From contig JAISFN010000078.1 of NCBI GenBank assembly GCA_031263585.1, positions 1-60,412 of the forward strand: DNA of 60,412 nucleotides. Reading direction: 5' to 3'. Positions within the stretch are counted from its first letter, which is position 1. Each line of letters opens with the position of its first letter. Made by a program: the position numbers and the translations under genes. The DNA comes from Prevotellaceae bacterium. Lineage in GTDB: Bacteria > Bacteroidota > Bacteroidia > Bacteroidales > UBA932. Below are positions 44,003 to 53,831 of this stretch, piece by piece. The notes under the pieces are model-generated. The model saw only the letters and a program-made list of their open reading frames with translations, had not been told where the DNA came from and ran no database searches.

Positions 44003-44803
44003 TTAACGATTATTTCCGAATTTGAATATTAATGAAGCCTTTATCTTTGTCGGGCCTATGTAGTTTTTATATCCTGAATTAACCTCGCAAAAATAAGATT
44101 CCACCTTTGTATATTCCTTATAGGGAGAATACACATAGCCGATAGCCAAACCCAGTTCTAAGTATACCATATCGGTAGTACCAAAATGGTTATTGATATC
44201 AAATACATACCCATAGCTAAAGCCCAAGCCCCAGATATCGCCTTGGGTCCCGTTTTTATCCCTGTTTTTGCTTAATTTTATATCATATTGACCAACATGC
44301 CCGTACATGCCTAAATAATGCCCGGTATAATTACCGTCGGCCTGCAACCAATACCGCATTTCGGGCGAAACCGACCATAGCGCATAGTTTTTGGCTCCGC
44401 TACTCACCGACCATTTTGCATATTGCGCTTCAACATTTAACGAATACCGCTTATTCCATAGGTATTCTCCTTCAATATTAGGCGTAATTAATAATACGTA
44501 CAAAACATTCGTTTTTACAGACCAGTGCGTATACTTGGGCTCTGGTATACTTGAATCGATCGAATCGCTCTGTACCAAGCCTGTACGATCATACATCAAC
44601 GAAACCGCAGGATTAGCAAGCGTATTACTAATTTCTGTTAAAGTATCGGTTTTAAAAAAAAGGCTGTCTTCATTTACGAAATACTTTATAAAACTGTCGG
44701 GAGCAGCGTAACCATTGGGTTTTACAATAGCTAAATTAAAAAATACCAGTAAAATATATACAATAAATCTACTGCCTGCTATAGTTTTTATAATGGCGAT
44801 CAT
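44003..44803 (-). CDS. DUF3575 outer-membrane protein of a fimbrial operon
   Basis: A 266-residue protein with an N-terminal hydrophobic signal (RFIVYILLVFFNLAIVKPNGYA). The C-terminal ~180 residues, VKTNVLYVLLITPNIEGEYLWNKRYSLNVEAQYAKWSV and GHYLGMYGHVGQYDIKL through the terminal ASLIFKFGN, match DUF3575, a small beta-barrel commonly first in Bacteroides Mfa2-type fimbrial operons. Expected location is the outer membrane. A -7 element TATCTTTG lies at 44851-44858 and three AAAGTAA-type repeats upstream of it may be a regulatory site. Confidence 0.85.
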   Translation of the reverse strand: MIAIIKTIAGSRFIVYILLVFFNLAIVKPNGYAAPDSFIKYFVNEDSLFFKTDTLTEISNTLANPAVSLMYDRTGLVQSDSIDSSIPEPKYTHWSVKTNVLYVLLITPNIEGEYLWNKRYSLNVEAQYAKWSVSSGAKNYALWSVSPEMRYWLQADGNYTGHYLGMYGHVGQYDIKLSKNRDKNGTQGDIWGLGFSYGYVFDINNHFGTTDMVYLELGLAIGYVYSPYKEYTKVESYFCEVNSGYKNYIGPTKIKASLIFKFGNNR

Positions 44804-45105
44804 AGTTTTTCAAGTACAAGGTCAAACGTAGGTGTTACTAAATCAGACAGCAAAGATAATAAGATATTTCATATAAAAAAGTAAAATTCGATTACTTTTT
44901 AAAAAAATAAACTAAAGTAATCATTTATTATAATTTAACTTAATTAGCCCTGCGAGAATTTGTAAATATGCCAATATGCTAATTATAGAATAAAAATTTA
45001 TAGCAACCGCATGAAAAAACGACCTATCAACCTATCAAGAAATCAAGAAATTCATATTTATTAATCTTTTTGATTAGAGTTTTGTTTGAATAAAATAATA
45101 TTATT
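44804..45105. promoter_or_regulatory. Divergent regulatory region between the fimbrial operon and ferredoxin
   Basis: On the minus strand TATCTTTG (plus CAAAGATA, 44851-44858) is a -7 element for the fimbrial operon. AAAAAGTAA (44876-44884) and TTACTTTTT (44892-44900) form a perfect 9-bp inverted repeat with a 7-bp spacer, and another AAAGTAA follows near 44914, at the place where a regulator would contact the -33 region. The rest is AT-rich with no gene. Confidence 0.5.
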
Positions 45106-45113
45106 TATCTTTG
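45106..45113 (+). promoter_or_regulatory. Ferredoxin promoter, -7 element TATCTTTG
   Basis: An exact TAnnTTTG match 28 bp upstream of the ferredoxin ATG, with TTTTGTTTG at 45080-45088 as a well-spaced -33 candidate. Confidence 0.6.
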
Positions 45114-45140
45114 TTTTTTATTTAATCAAAACTTAAAAAA

Positions 45141-45311
45141 ATGGCTTACAAAATTAGCGAAGATTGCACTGCATGTGGAACTTGTATCGACGAATGTCCT
45201 GTTGAAGCAATTTCTCCCGGAGATATTTATAAAATAGATCCAGAAGTTTGTACTGATTGCGGAACTTGTGCAGACGTTTGTCCGGTATCGGCCATAAATC
45301 CAGAAGAATAG
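45141..45311 (+). CDS. 2x[4Fe-4S] ferredoxin (56 aa)
   Basis: A clostridial-type ferredoxin. It has two CxxCxxCxxxCP motifs: CTACGTCIDECP (Cys 9, 12, 15, 19) and CTDCGTCADVCP (Cys 37, 40, 43, 47). The symmetric 28-residue halves are the ancient gene-duplication pattern. As a small soluble low-potential carrier it would accept electrons from PFOR and donate to hydrogenase and other reductases. Start ATG at 45141 is 20 bp past the likely transcription start, leaving a short A-rich leader with no strong Shine-Dalgarno, as is usual in this phylum. A strong terminator follows. Confidence 0.97.
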   Translation: MAYKISEDCTACGTCIDECPVEAISPGDIYKIDPEVCTDCGTCADVCPVSAINPEE

Positions 45312-45343
45312 GTATTAACCTTTTGAAGCAAAGCAATGGTAAA

Positions 45344-45380
45344 AAAAGAAACCACTCTTTACAGGGTGGTTTCTTTTTTT
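45344..45380. terminator. Bidirectional terminator between ferredoxin and mgsA
   Basis: AAAAGAAACCAC (45344-45355) pairs with GTGGTTTCTTTT (45366-45377), with an A-run on the left and a T-run on the right, so it can serve both convergent genes. Confidence 0.85.
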
Positions 45381-45401
45381 ATAATGGTTTAAGTATAAGT
45401 A

Positions 45402-45875
45402 TTATAAATCGACTACACGATTCAGGTATTCCGAAAAACCTTTCACAATCGGGCGGTAATTGGAATTAAACAGTGGAGACGAGATAATAAAATCGGCGGT
45501 TGAGCGGTTTGTCGCCATAGGGATATTATACACGGCCGCAATACGTAACAAGGCTTTAACATCAACATCATGGGGCTGCGGTTCCATTGGGTCCCATAAA
45601 AATATGATGTAATCTATCCTGCCCTCACAAATTAGCGAGCCCATTTGCTGGTCGCCCCCCAAAGGCCCCGATTTTAACTTGGTTATATTCAGCTGTATTT
45701 CATCATCCCTGTAATCCAGCTTGTTTTTCAAGGCCGCTTCAATCAGATTTCCGGTGGTACCCGTGCATATTAAATCATGTTCAATTAAAATTTTGTAATT
45801 GAACTCGGCCCATTCCACAATATCTTTTTTCCGGTTATCATGGGCAACCATAGCAATTGCTTTTCGTTGTTTCAT
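45402..45875 (-). CDS. mgsA: Methylglyoxal synthase
   Basis: A 157-residue enzyme that converts dihydroxyacetone phosphate to methylglyoxal and phosphate, a bypass that relieves sugar-phosphate stress. Conserved blocks: KAIAMVAHDNRKKDIVEW, LICTGTTGNLI, LKSGPLGGDQQMGSLICEG with the catalytic Asp, DYIIFLWDPMEPQPHDVDVKALLRI and IPMATNRSTADFII. The ATG at 45875 begins at the family's normal N-terminus; the longer open frame upstream to 46031 is encoded by a repeat element and is rejected. With the class I aldolase gene dead in this window, triose-phosphate handling may lean on other enzymes. Confidence 0.95.
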   Translation of the reverse strand: MKQRKAIAMVAHDNRKKDIVEWAEFNYKILIEHDLICTGTTGNLIEAALKNKLDYRDDEIQLNITKLKSGPLGGDQQMGSLICEGRIDYIIFLWDPMEPQPHDVDVKALLRIAAVYNIPMATNRSTADFIISSPLFNSNYRPIVKGFSEYLNRVVDL

Positions 45876-45926
45876 ATCTCCGCTCCTTTTTTTACATTTC
45901 ACTACAAAGGTAGGCAATTTTATACA

Positions 45927-46023
45927 GAGCCTGTTTAAATTTGCCTCAACAAAATTATAGGCGGCCAGGTAGTCTCTAGCTTTTTCTGTACTTTTATCTC
46001 CGGCGATCCCGCATAGCTCGGTT
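45927..46023. repeat. MITE-like dispersed element, truncated copy upstream of mgsA
   Basis: GAGCCTGTTTAAAT at 45927-45940 is followed by TTGCCTCAACAAAATTATAG and AGCTTTTTCTGTACTTTTAT, then GATCCCGCATAGCTCGGTT, all matching the reverse of the long copies. Homology stops near 46023. It lies 51 bp upstream of mgsA and may supply part of its leader or promoter region. Confidence 0.7.
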
Positions 46024-46123
46024 CTAAACAAAGCAAAGAATATAATTCACCTGATAATAACATTATTAGCTTTACCTAGGATGACAGGAACGAGTTAGGT
46101 TCTGACTTTTGAGACAGCCTCCA

Positions 46124-46798
46124 TCAGGTTAAGTTTTCATTAAATTTTATAGCCCTTAGCATATGCCGTTTACCGCCAGCCCCTTTTAAACGGCGTATTG
46201 CAAACCCTGCATTCCGTAAATTTTGTTTTACCGTCCCTTTTGCCGAATATGTAACCAGAATCCCGTTTTCGTCCATTAATTCCGCCATTTTTTCAAAAAT
46301 AGCTTGCGTCCACATTTCGGGCTGGACATCCGGTGCAAAAGCATCGAAATAAACTAAATCGAATTTTTGACCGGATACATATTTATCTAAGAGCGTATTT
46401 ATCTTTTTTAATGTAAACAAATTAGTTACAGGCGTTTCGATACCCCAATCGGCAGTATGCAGTACCGGGAAATAACCTTCTCCGTTATCTGCCAATATCG
46501 AATTATAATTCAACGATCTCCAGAGATCTTCCGCTAAAGGGTAAGCCTCAATGCTTTCATAATACACTTTTTTGTTTTGACGTATCGACTCGTTTAGAGT
46601 TAGTAATGCGTTTAACCCTGTACCGAAACCTATTTCCAATATCCGGATAAAATGTTTTTGAACAAAATTAAACCCCTCATTAATATACACATGTATCGAT
46701 TCCTGAAAAGCCCCGCTTGTCGAATGGTAATGCTCATTTAACTCGGGAACAAAAAGGGTGTGCGACCCGTCGCCGGTAGTTAATAACTGTTGTTTCAT
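46124..46798 (-). CDS. mnmD: MnmD-like tRNA (5-methylaminomethyl-2-thiouridine) methyltransferase
   Basis: A 224-residue SAM-dependent methyltransferase corresponding to the N-terminal half of enterobacterial MnmC. It would methylate 5-aminomethyl-2-thiouridine at wobble position 34 of tRNA. Signatures: YHSTSGAFQESIHVYINEGF, ILEIGFGTGLNALLTL (SAM-binding glycine loop), FDLVYFDAFAPDVQPEMWT and LVTYSAKGTVKQNLRNAGF, with the terminal GAGGKRHMLRAI. It lacks the FAD-dependent MnmC C-terminal oxidase domain, as is common outside Enterobacteria. Single gene, divergent from secA. Confidence 0.92.
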   Translation of the reverse strand: MKQQLLTTGDGSHTLFVPELNEHYHSTSGAFQESIHVYINEGFNFVQKHFIRILEIGFGTGLNALLTLNESIRQNKKVYYESIEAYPLAEDLWRSLNYNSILADNGEGYFPVLHTADWGIETPVTNLFTLKKINTLLDKYVSGQKFDLVYFDAFAPDVQPEMWTQAIFEKMAELMDENGILVTYSAKGTVKQNLRNAGFAIRRLKGAGGKRHMLRAIKFNENLT

Positions 46799-46837
46799 TT
46801 TTTAATGGTAGATAAAACAAAATTACTCATTTTTGTT

Positions 46838-46918
46838 TACCTTTGCACTCTTAAACACAATGAATTATTTATTAACCGAAGCGTTTTTAAAACATTGGTC
46901 AATATAGGGCTACATTTG
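46838..46918 (+). promoter_or_regulatory. Two -7 elements upstream of secA
   Basis: TACCTTTG (46838-46845) and TACATTTG (46911-46918) both match TAnnTTTG and lie 110 and 37 bp before the secA ATG. Two promoters, giving leaders of about 105 and 30 nt, are possible. The leader was not found to match a known secM-type regulator. Confidence 0.45.
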
Positions 46919-46955
46919 TATATACATTAAATGCTGAAATATCAAAGAATAAAAC

Positions 46956-49900
46956 ATGAATATTATCAATCTTATTTTATCCAAATTTCTCGGTTCGAAA
47001 GCGGAGAAAGACCTGAAAACAATCAACCCTTATCTTGATAAAATTAAAGCGGCATATTCAAAAATTGAAAAATTAAGCAATGACGAATTGCGCGCCGAAT
47101 CAAAAAGCTTGAAGGAAAAAATACGCGATTATATAGCAGACGATGAAAAACAAATTGAGGATTTAAAATATCAGATGGAGGCGGATGACGTGCCGATAAA
47201 AGAAAAAGAGGCTATATATACCGAAATTGATAAATTGACAAAACAGGTTGATGAAAAAATTGAAGCAATTTTACTTGAAATACTACCCGAAGCTTTTGCC
47301 ATAGTGAAAGATACTGCCCAACGGTTTAAAGAAAACAAGGAAATTATAGTTACGGCCTCGGAATTCGACCGTAATCTTGCCGCCCATAAGGAGCATGTGG
47401 TAATTGATGGCGATAAAGCCATTTGGGCAAATAATTGGATAGCCGGCGGAAACCGTATAAGCTGGGACATGGTACATTACGACGTTCAGCTGATAGGCGG
47501 CGTGGCTTTGCATCAGGGGAAAATTGCTGAAATGGGCACTGGTGAAGGTAAAACATTGGTGGCAACACTCCCTGTTTTCCTTAACGCATTGGCCGGTAAA
47601 GGCGTGCATATTGTAACGGTAAACGACTACCTGTCGAAGCGCGACTCGGAATGGATGGGACCGATTTATGAATTTCACGGCCTTTCGGTTGATTGTATCG
47701 ATAAGCATCAACCAAACTCCGACGCTCGCCGTAAAGCTTATCATGCCGATATTACTTTTGGTACAAATAACGAATTTGGTTTTGATTATTTGCGTGATAA
47801 CATGGTGTTTACACCCGACGAATTAGTACAACGCAAACACCATTATGCCATTGTCGACGAGGTTGACTCTGTTTTAATTGACGATGCCCGTACTCCTTTA
47901 ATTATTGCAGGGCCTGTTCCCAAGGGCGACGACCAGTTGTTTAATGAGTATAAGCCCTACGTGGAAAAGCTGTACAATGCACAGCGTAATTTTGTTACCC
48001 AACTGTTGAATGATGCCCGTAAAGCAATACAAGATGGTAATAATGAAAAAGGAGGGCTGTTGTTGTATCGTGCCTATAAGGGTTTGCCCAAGTATAAACC
48101 TTTGATTAAGTTTTTGAGCGAACAAGGTAATAAAGCCCTGATGCAAAAAACTGAAAACCTTTACATGCAGGATAACAGCCGAAATATGCATGTTGTTACC
48201 GATGATTTGTTTTTTGTAATTGAAGAAAAACAAAACTCGGTTGAATTGACGGATAAGGGAATTGACCTGATATCGCAGACATTAGACGATAATAAGTTTT
48301 TTGTGATGCCCGATGTGGGAAATGAAATTGCCAATATTGAAAAAACAGATTTATCGACCGAAGAAAAGTTAGAGAAAAAAGATGCGCTGTTGAATGATTA
48401 TGCCATAAAATCAGAACGCGTACACTCTGTTCACCAATTACTTAAAGCATATGCAATGTTTGAAATAGACATTGACTATGTAGTAATGGATAACAAAGTA
48501 AAAATTGTAGACGAGCAAACCGGTCGTATCCTTGAAGGACGCCGTTATTCAGACGGCTTGCATCAGGCAATCGAAGCAAAAGAAAAAGTTAAGGTGGAAG
48601 CAGCCACACAAACCTTTGCAACAATTACGCTTCAAAATTATTTCAGGATGTACCATAAGTTAGCGGGTATGACAGGTACTGCCGAAACCGAAGCCGGCGA
48701 ACTTTGGACTATCTACAAACTGGATGTGGTTGTTATCCCGACTAACCGTCCGGTTGTCCGTAAAGATTATCAGGATTTGGTGTTTAAAACCAAGCGTGAA
48801 AAATTCAGTGCGGTAATCGAAGAAATTGTAAAGCTAAGCCAAAAAGATAAACGCCCTGTGCTGGTGGGCACAACATCGGTTGAAGTGTCGGAATTGTTGA
48901 GCCGTATGCTTAAACTACGCGGCATTAAACATAATGTATTGAATGCCAAACAACACCAGCGTGAGGCCGAAGTGGTTGCCGAAGCCGGGCAGGCCGGAGC
49001 CGTTACCATTGCTACGAATATGGCCGGCCGTGGTACCGACATTAAATTAGGCCAGGGAGTGAAAGAAGCCGGAGGTTTGGCCATTATCGGTACTGAACGC
49101 CACGAATCGCGCCGCGTCGATCGTCAGTTGCGCGGGCGTGCAGGACGTCAGGGTGATCCGGGTACTTCACAGTTTTATGTGTCGCTCGAAGATAACTTGA
49201 TGCGTTTATTCGGTTCCGAACGTATTGCCAACATCATGGACAGGCTTGGGCTGAAGGAGGGAGAGGTTATTCAACACTCCATGATTTCCCGTTCAATCGA
49301 AAGAGCGCAGCGTAAAGTGGAAGAGAACAACTTCGGCATCCGTAAGCGTTTGCTGGAGTACGACGATGTAATGAACTCGCAACGCGAAGTGATTTATTCG
49401 CGTCGCCGTAACGCCTTGCATGGCGAGCGTGTAGAGGTGGATATCATGAACATGATTGCCGATTATAGCGAATCGTTAACCGAACAATTTTACGGAAAGG
49501 TAGATTACGATACATTCCAGTATGAAATCATCCGTTTATTATCGACTGAGTCAGGGGTATCGGCTAAGGAATATGCTGACAAAAAAGCGGAGTATATTGC
49601 TGAAAAATTACAGGATAAGGTATTGGAAGCCTACGAGCGCCGTATGGATTTAATTGCCAAGCAAGCCTATCCCGTTTTGAAAAATATGCAGGAAAATCAA
49701 GGGCATCTTTACGAGAATATCCTTGTACCCATCAGTGATGGGCATAAGATACTCAATACGCTGGTTAACTTGAAAACAGCCTGCGAGACTAAGGGGAAGG
49801 AACTGTACAAAGCTTTCGGTAAAACGGTTATGTTGATTACTATTGACGAATACTGGAAAGAACATTTGCGCGAAATGGACGATTTGAAGCAATCGGTACA

Positions 49901-50261
49901 AAATGCATCGTATGAACAGAAAGACCCCTTGTTAATTTATAAGTTCGAATCGTTCCAGTTATTCCGTAATATGTTGGATAAAGTTTCGCATGAGCTGATT
50001 TCGATGCTTGTTAAAGCCCATATTCCTTTACGCAACGATGAAGATACGGCTAATCTTCGGCGAGCCGAACAACGCCGACGTACAGATATGAGCAAGATGC
50101 AAACCAAACGCGAGGATCAACTGGCGGCGGCTGGCGGCGGCGATACGGGCGAACGTTCAAATGCTCCTGTGCGTGTTGAAAAAAAAGTGGGGCGTAATGA
50201 TCCTTGTCCATGCGGCAGCGGCAAAAAATACAAAAACTGCCACGGGCGTAATGAGATGTAG
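46956..50261 (+). CDS. secA: Preprotein translocase ATPase SecA
   Basis: A 1101-residue SecA, about 200 residues longer than E. coli SecA, as usual in Bacteroidota because of insertions in the first nucleotide-binding domain. Visible motifs: [23 protein letters not shown] (Walker A), [22 protein letters not shown] (DEAD-type Walker B), [14 protein letters not shown] and [25 protein letters not shown] (motif VI). The insertion lies between ~315 and 430. The C-terminus ends [21 protein letters not shown], a zinc-binding SecB/ribosome-contact motif. It drives Sec-dependent export at the inner membrane, serving the many signal-peptide proteins nearby. Confidence 0.98.
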   Translation: MNIINLILSKFLGSKAEKDLKTINPYLDKIKAAYSKIEKLSNDELRAESKSLKEKIRDYIADDEKQIEDLKYQMEADDVPIKEKEAIYTEIDKLTKQVDEKIEAILLEILPEAFAIVKDTAQRFKENKEIIVTASEFDRNLAAHKEHVVIDGDKAIWANNWIAGGNRISWDMVHYDVQLIGGVALHQGKIAEMGTGEGKTLVATLPVFLNALAGKGVHIVTVNDYLSKRDSEWMGPIYEFHGLSVDCIDKHQPNSDARRKAYHADITFGTNNEFGFDYLRDNMVFTPDELVQRKHHYAIVDEVDSVLIDDARTPLIIAGPVPKGDDQLFNEYKPYVEKLYNAQRNFVTQLLNDARKAIQDGNNEKGGLLLYRAYKGLPKYKPLIKFLSEQGNKALMQKTENLYMQDNSRNMHVVTDDLFFVIEEKQNSVELTDKGIDLISQTLDDNKFFVMPDVGNEIANIEKTDLSTEEKLEKKDALLNDYAIKSERVHSVHQLLKAYAMFEIDIDYVVMDNKVKIVDEQTGRILEGRRYSDGLHQAIEAKEKVKVEAATQTFATITLQNYFRMYHKLAGMTGTAETEAGELWTIYKLDVVVIPTNRPVVRKDYQDLVFKTKREKFSAVIEEIVKLSQKDKRPVLVGTTSVEVSELLSRMLKLRGIKHNVLNAKQHQREAEVVAEAGQAGAVTIATNMAGRGTDIKLGQGVKEAGGLAIIGTERHESRRVDRQLRGRAGRQGDPGTSQFYVSLEDNLMRLFGSERIANIMDRLGLKEGEVIQHSMISRSIERAQRKVEENNFGIRKRLLEYDDVMNSQREVIYSRRRNALHGERVEVDIMNMIADYSESLTEQFYGKVDYDTFQYEIIRLLSTESGVSAKEYADKKAEYIAEKLQDKVLEAYERRMDLIAKQAYPVLKNMQENQGHLYENILVPISDGHKILNTLVNLKTACETKGKELYKAFGKTVMLITIDEYWKEHLREMDDLKQSVQNASYEQKDPLLIYKFESFQLFRNMLDKVSHELISMLVKAHIPLRNDEDTANLRRAEQRRRTDMSKMQTKREDQLAAAGGGDTGERSNAPVRVEKKVGRNDPCPCGSGKKYKNCHGRNEM

Positions 50262-50589
50262 TTATCATTATCGAATGAAACAGGGATTACAAGAAATATC
50301 AATAAAGTTTATTGATTGAATTTAGTTTCCGGTAGAAATATAAATAAAACAAGAGACTGTTCAAAATTCGCTCTTTGTCTCATCTTTGCTATCCTGAACA
50401 AAATAAAGGTCTTTTATTATCACTTAAATTAGATTCCTCACTTCGTTCAGAACCAATCTTTGTGAGTTCGGCGGAGCTAATACAATGTGGAGTACTTTTT
50501 GGACAGTCCCTATTTTACGCCAATGAAAAACGTTCTATAAAAGAAGTCAATGGATTAGTTCACGCCTCACGCCGCAGTCCGGAACGTTT
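50262..50589. other. Intergenic degenerate sequence after secA
   Basis: No intact gene. An open frame at 50375-50716 reads through but shifts against the IS630-type frame that follows, so it is likely part of the same decayed transposon. GAGAC/GTCTC arms at 50354-50380 could form a weak hairpin after secA. Confidence 0.4.
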
Positions 50590-51081
50590 CTTTAATGCCT
50601 GGGAATCGGAAGAAGACAAACAAGAGACCTTATTTATATTTAGAAGCTCGAGTGGCCAAAGTCAAGCTCGAATTAGTCAAGGATCTATTGCCGCCGGAGT
50701 TGATACAGGAACATAGCGGCAAACTGAATCCTATCCTAAAGGAACTCAAAACCAACTACAATATCTGGATTTATCAACTTACTTTACAGCCTTTTTAAAA
50801 AAGGCTTGGGACATAAATGGAAAAGACTTAGATAATCCCTGAAACCTTTTTGTAATCAGCAGTTTTTCTTGATCCTAGATGTATATATATTTTTCCTGCC
50901 ACTTCATTCTCCTGAACTGAACAAAATTGAAATCATTTGGAGATTCAATAATACAAGCGCTCATCCTTTGATATTTTTCTTAACTTCCAAAATCCCAAAG
51001 AGCGCTTAAAGAACATTTAAAGGATATTTAAAAGACATGCTAATCAAAATAGAAACTAAATACTTCTTTAAGTTTTATTGA
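50590..51081 (+). pseudogene. IS630-family transposase, decayed and internally deleted
   Basis: The frame from 50595 reads YLYLEARVAKVKLELVKDLL and LKELKTNYNIWIYQLTLQPF, an IS630 N-terminal DNA-binding region. After a stop/shift it continues GLGHKWKRLR-stop-SLKP, the link to the DDE domain. From 50881 it reads VYIFFLPLHSPELNKIEIIW, the hallmark 'FLPPYSPELNPIE..W' block with the last catalytic Glu, and ends KIETKYFFKFY at TGA 51079-51081. The middle, holding the first two catalytic Asp residues, is missing. Terminal inverted repeats are not discernible. The N-terminal fragment at 3.6 kb belongs to the same family. Confidence 0.75.
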
Positions 51082-51199
51082 ACGCTTAATAGAGAGCTCC
51101 ATTACATTAATTTCACTTATATCTTCTGAAGTAGGAGGATTGTGGGGCACAGACATTCCGAATTATTTCATAAATTATTAATAATTATTTCGTTATCTT

Positions 51200-51470
51200 T
51201 ACTTTTTCTATTCGTTTTTAAATTATTTACAAAAAATTTAGAAGAGGGACTTTCAATCGGGAGGACTCGACCTGATGGCATTCCTTACAGAGTAAAAAGC
51301 CAAGCCTTGAAAAGCTGAGTAGCGTCAGCCGGTCTTGAGCTTTTGCTACTTTTGGATCAAGCCAACCTAACTATGCGAGCTCGCCGAAGGTAAAAGTACA
51401 GAAGAAAAAAGAAAAAGCTAAAGATCACCCAGCTGTTCTATATTTTATTGAGACAAATTTAAACAGGCTC
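51200..51470. repeat. MITE-like dispersed element, long copy
   Basis: It ends at 51470 with AAATTTAAACAGGCTC preceded by TTTTATTGAGACA. The interior (GGGACTTTCAATCGGG; AGCCAACCTAACTATGCGAG; GCTCGCCGAAGGTAAAAGTA) is homologous in reverse to the 31.98-32.33 kb copy. The left part TTTAAATTATTTACAAAAAA matches the 17.5-kb copy. The left terminus is not clearly preserved. Confidence 0.7.
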
Positions 51471-51782
51471 TAAAATCAAGATATAAGAATTAAGATTTTA
51501 TATAATTTGAAAGTATACTAATTTTGTTAAGAATTAATAGTAAAGTGTAAAACATTAATTTTTAATTATTAAAGTTCATGTTTGGTAGAATATTTATTAT
51601 CATATAATCTGATTTAACTTTTGAGTCTTTAATCTTTCTAATTGCAGTTAATGAACGGTTGAAAAATATAAGAATTTGAGAGGAAACGAGTATAAAATCG
51701 TCAGATTTTTGTTACCTTTATACACTATTCTTAACTATCCTCAAGAAATAGATTAATACAATTTAACTTATTACAAAAAGCT
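51471..51782. other. AT-rich leader region of the M28 peptidase
   Basis: No gene. TACCTTTA at 51713-51720 is one base off TAnnTTTG and 63 bp before the peptidase ATG, so it is the probable promoter. Confidence 0.4.
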
Positions 51783-53390
51783 ATGAAAAAACAAATTACA
51801 TTCATTATGATGTGCATTGTTGCACTGGGTATATCCCACTTGCTATATTCGCAAGATTCGAAAGTTGTTGATAAGATTATTGAAATGGGGCAAAAGGACA
51901 ATCGTACAATGCAACACCTTGACATTTTAACCAATAGGATAGGTGGGCGTGTAATAGGGTCCGATGCTTATGAAAATGCAACATATTGGATAGCATCTCT
52001 TTTCGAAAAATGGGGACTCGAAGTGCAGATTCAGGAGGTTGGAACGCTTCCGGTGGGTTTCAACAGGGGGCCTTGGTTCGGGCGTATGTTGGACGATACC
52101 GATGGTATGGCGCTTCATTTTGCCACTCCTTCGTATACATCGGGAACAAAAGGCGTGCAACGCGGGCATGTAGTTATGGAGCCTAAAACCAAGGCGCAGT
52201 TTGAAAGAATGAAAGGAAAGCTTAAAGGAGCCTGGGTACTTGTAGGCGGAATGAACGAGGGCTGGGCAATTGATTATTCTCCCAAAGGAGATTCGGTAAG
52301 AGCCGAGGTAATTAAAGAAAATGAAGAAATTGTCAAATATAACGACTCAATATCGCGTATAAACTGGGCAAACCGGGGTAAAGTCCAAATCGAACTTAAG
52401 GAACATAAAAGTGCTCCGGCTCTTTTTTACCGGGAAATGAGGGAAGCTGGTATCCTCGGAACCGTTCAGGCTTCGGCTGTTCCTATAAGAGCATTGTATG
52501 ATAAGAATTATATGCAGATGGATTTTGACAATAATTTGCCCGACTGCCCCGATATAAAACTTGATGAGCGACAGTACCGGATTATTGAGCAGAAAGTGAA
52601 AGAGCGGAGATATTTTCAGCTGGAATTCGATATACGTAATCATTTTAAACCGGGGCAGGTAAAATACCATAATGTTTTGGGCATATTGCGGGGTACTGAA
52701 TTTCCGGATGAATATGTAATGACAGGCGGCCATTTGGATGCTTACGATGTTGCAACTGGCGCTGTTGATTGTGGAACGGGTGTCGCACCCAACCTCGAAG
52801 CGGCAAGACTGATTATGGAAGCAGGCGCCAAGACCAAAAGGTCGATTATATTTTGCTTGTGGGCAGGCGAAGAATTTGGTCTTTTAGGTTCGAAATACTG
52901 GGTTGAGCAAAACATGAATAAGCTGGACAAAATTTCGAATTACTTTAACCGCGACGGAGGCCCTACAGTAGCGAACTCATTAACAGTTCCTCCGGCAATG
53001 TATAATGATTTTAAAAAAGCTACCGAAAAGCTGAACGAAATTAACCCCGAATTTCCGTTTACACTGAGCGAGCGTAAAGGAGAAGCTCGTCCCCGACCTG
53101 TAACCGCAGGCGGCTCGGATGTAGCTTATTTTGCTATAAACGGCGTACCTACAATTGGTTTCGGAACGGCCGACCCAAAAGGCTATGACTTTACTTATGG
53201 TGAAATATGGCATACCGAAAGAGATACCTATAATATGAGTATCCCCGAATATATGGATCATACTTCGGTTGTAACAGCAATTGTAGTGTATTATCTTGCT
53301 AACCATGATAAATTATTATCGCGCGAAGGAGTATATAAAGATCCGGAACCAGTAAAACCACAGTCACCAACTAAAAAAAACAAAAAATAA
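51783..53390 (+). CDS. Secreted M28-family metallopeptidase (carboxypeptidase Q-like)
   Basis: A 535-residue zinc exopeptidase. KKQITFIMMCIVALGISHLLYSQ is a Sec signal. LTNRIGGRVIGSDAYENATYW starts the catalytic fold, a PA-like insertion lies in residues ~90-270 (HVVMEPKTKAQFERMKG; APALFYREMREAGILGTV), and zinc ligands are seen in MTGGHLDAYDVATGAVDCGTG (His, Asp), LWAGEEFGLLGSKYW (Glu-Glu pair), FNRDGGP (Asp) and IWHTERDTYN (His). It would cleave N-terminal residues or dipeptides from peptides in the periplasm or outside the cell. The Lys-rich tail (KPQSPTKKNKK) is of unknown use. Single gene with terminator. Confidence 0.93.
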   Translation: MKKQITFIMMCIVALGISHLLYSQDSKVVDKIIEMGQKDNRTMQHLDILTNRIGGRVIGSDAYENATYWIASLFEKWGLEVQIQEVGTLPVGFNRGPWFGRMLDDTDGMALHFATPSYTSGTKGVQRGHVVMEPKTKAQFERMKGKLKGAWVLVGGMNEGWAIDYSPKGDSVRAEVIKENEEIVKYNDSISRINWANRGKVQIELKEHKSAPALFYREMREAGILGTVQASAVPIRALYDKNYMQMDFDNNLPDCPDIKLDERQYRIIEQKVKERRYFQLEFDIRNHFKPGQVKYHNVLGILRGTEFPDEYVMTGGHLDAYDVATGAVDCGTGVAPNLEAARLIMEAGAKTKRSIIFCLWAGEEFGLLGSKYWVEQNMNKLDKISNYFNRDGGPTVANSLTVPPAMYNDFKKATEKLNEINPEFPFTLSERKGEARPRPVTAGGSDVAYFAINGVPTIGFGTADPKGYDFTYGEIWHTERDTYNMSIPEYMDHTSVVTAIVVYYLANHDKLLSREGVYKDPEPVKPQSPTKKNKK

Positions 53391-53419
53391 TTTTACCACA
53401 ACATTTATTATAAATATAT

Positions 53420-53462
53420 TAGAGGCTGTATTATATAATATTTAAGACAGTCTCTAATTTTT
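53420..53462 (+). terminator. Terminator of the M28 peptidase gene
   Basis: TAGAGGCTGT (53420-53429) pairs with ACAGTCTCTA (53447-53456), including one G-U pair, followed by a T-rich stretch. Confidence 0.6.
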
Positions 53463-53831
53463 ATTTACATACCAACTCATTAAATTAAAAAGTATTATTC
53501 AGGTTTAAATTTCATAAAAAATTAATTCGGCAATTCATACCATACTCATACATATCGGGTTTAAAATTAACCTGCCATATCCTTTAACTTATGCTATATG
53601 CCAAGGTATGGATTTTGAGTAATAGGATATTTATGTCATAAATATTTTATAGTTTTGCAGCTTGATATTTTTGGAATATGTAAGCGCATTTTTAAAATTT
53701 GCTTACATATTTATAAAAAATAGCTTGATATTTTTACAAATTGTAATATTTAAAAACCGTAAAGTTATTATTTAAAATAAAATTATTGAGAATAATTAAT
53801 TTATAATATTTGATAAATTATTTTAATCGAA
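53463..53831. promoter_or_regulatory. Upstream region of the hydrogenase gene with inverted and direct repeats
   Basis: ATATGTAAGC (53676-53685) and GCTTACATAT (53701-53710) are exact inverted repeats with a 15-bp spacer, nested between two copies of AGCTTGATATTTTT (53659-53672 and 53722-53735, spacing 63 bp). No gene is present. The arrangement looks like a regulator-binding region about 100-170 bp before the hydrogenase start. No canonical -7 element was found nearer the gene. Confidence 0.45.

Noticed and set aside
45876-46031. N-terminal extension of the methylglyoxal synthase frame
   Set aside because: The 52 extra codons are encoded by a MITE-like repeat and match no MgsA; the ATG at 45875 is the normal start.
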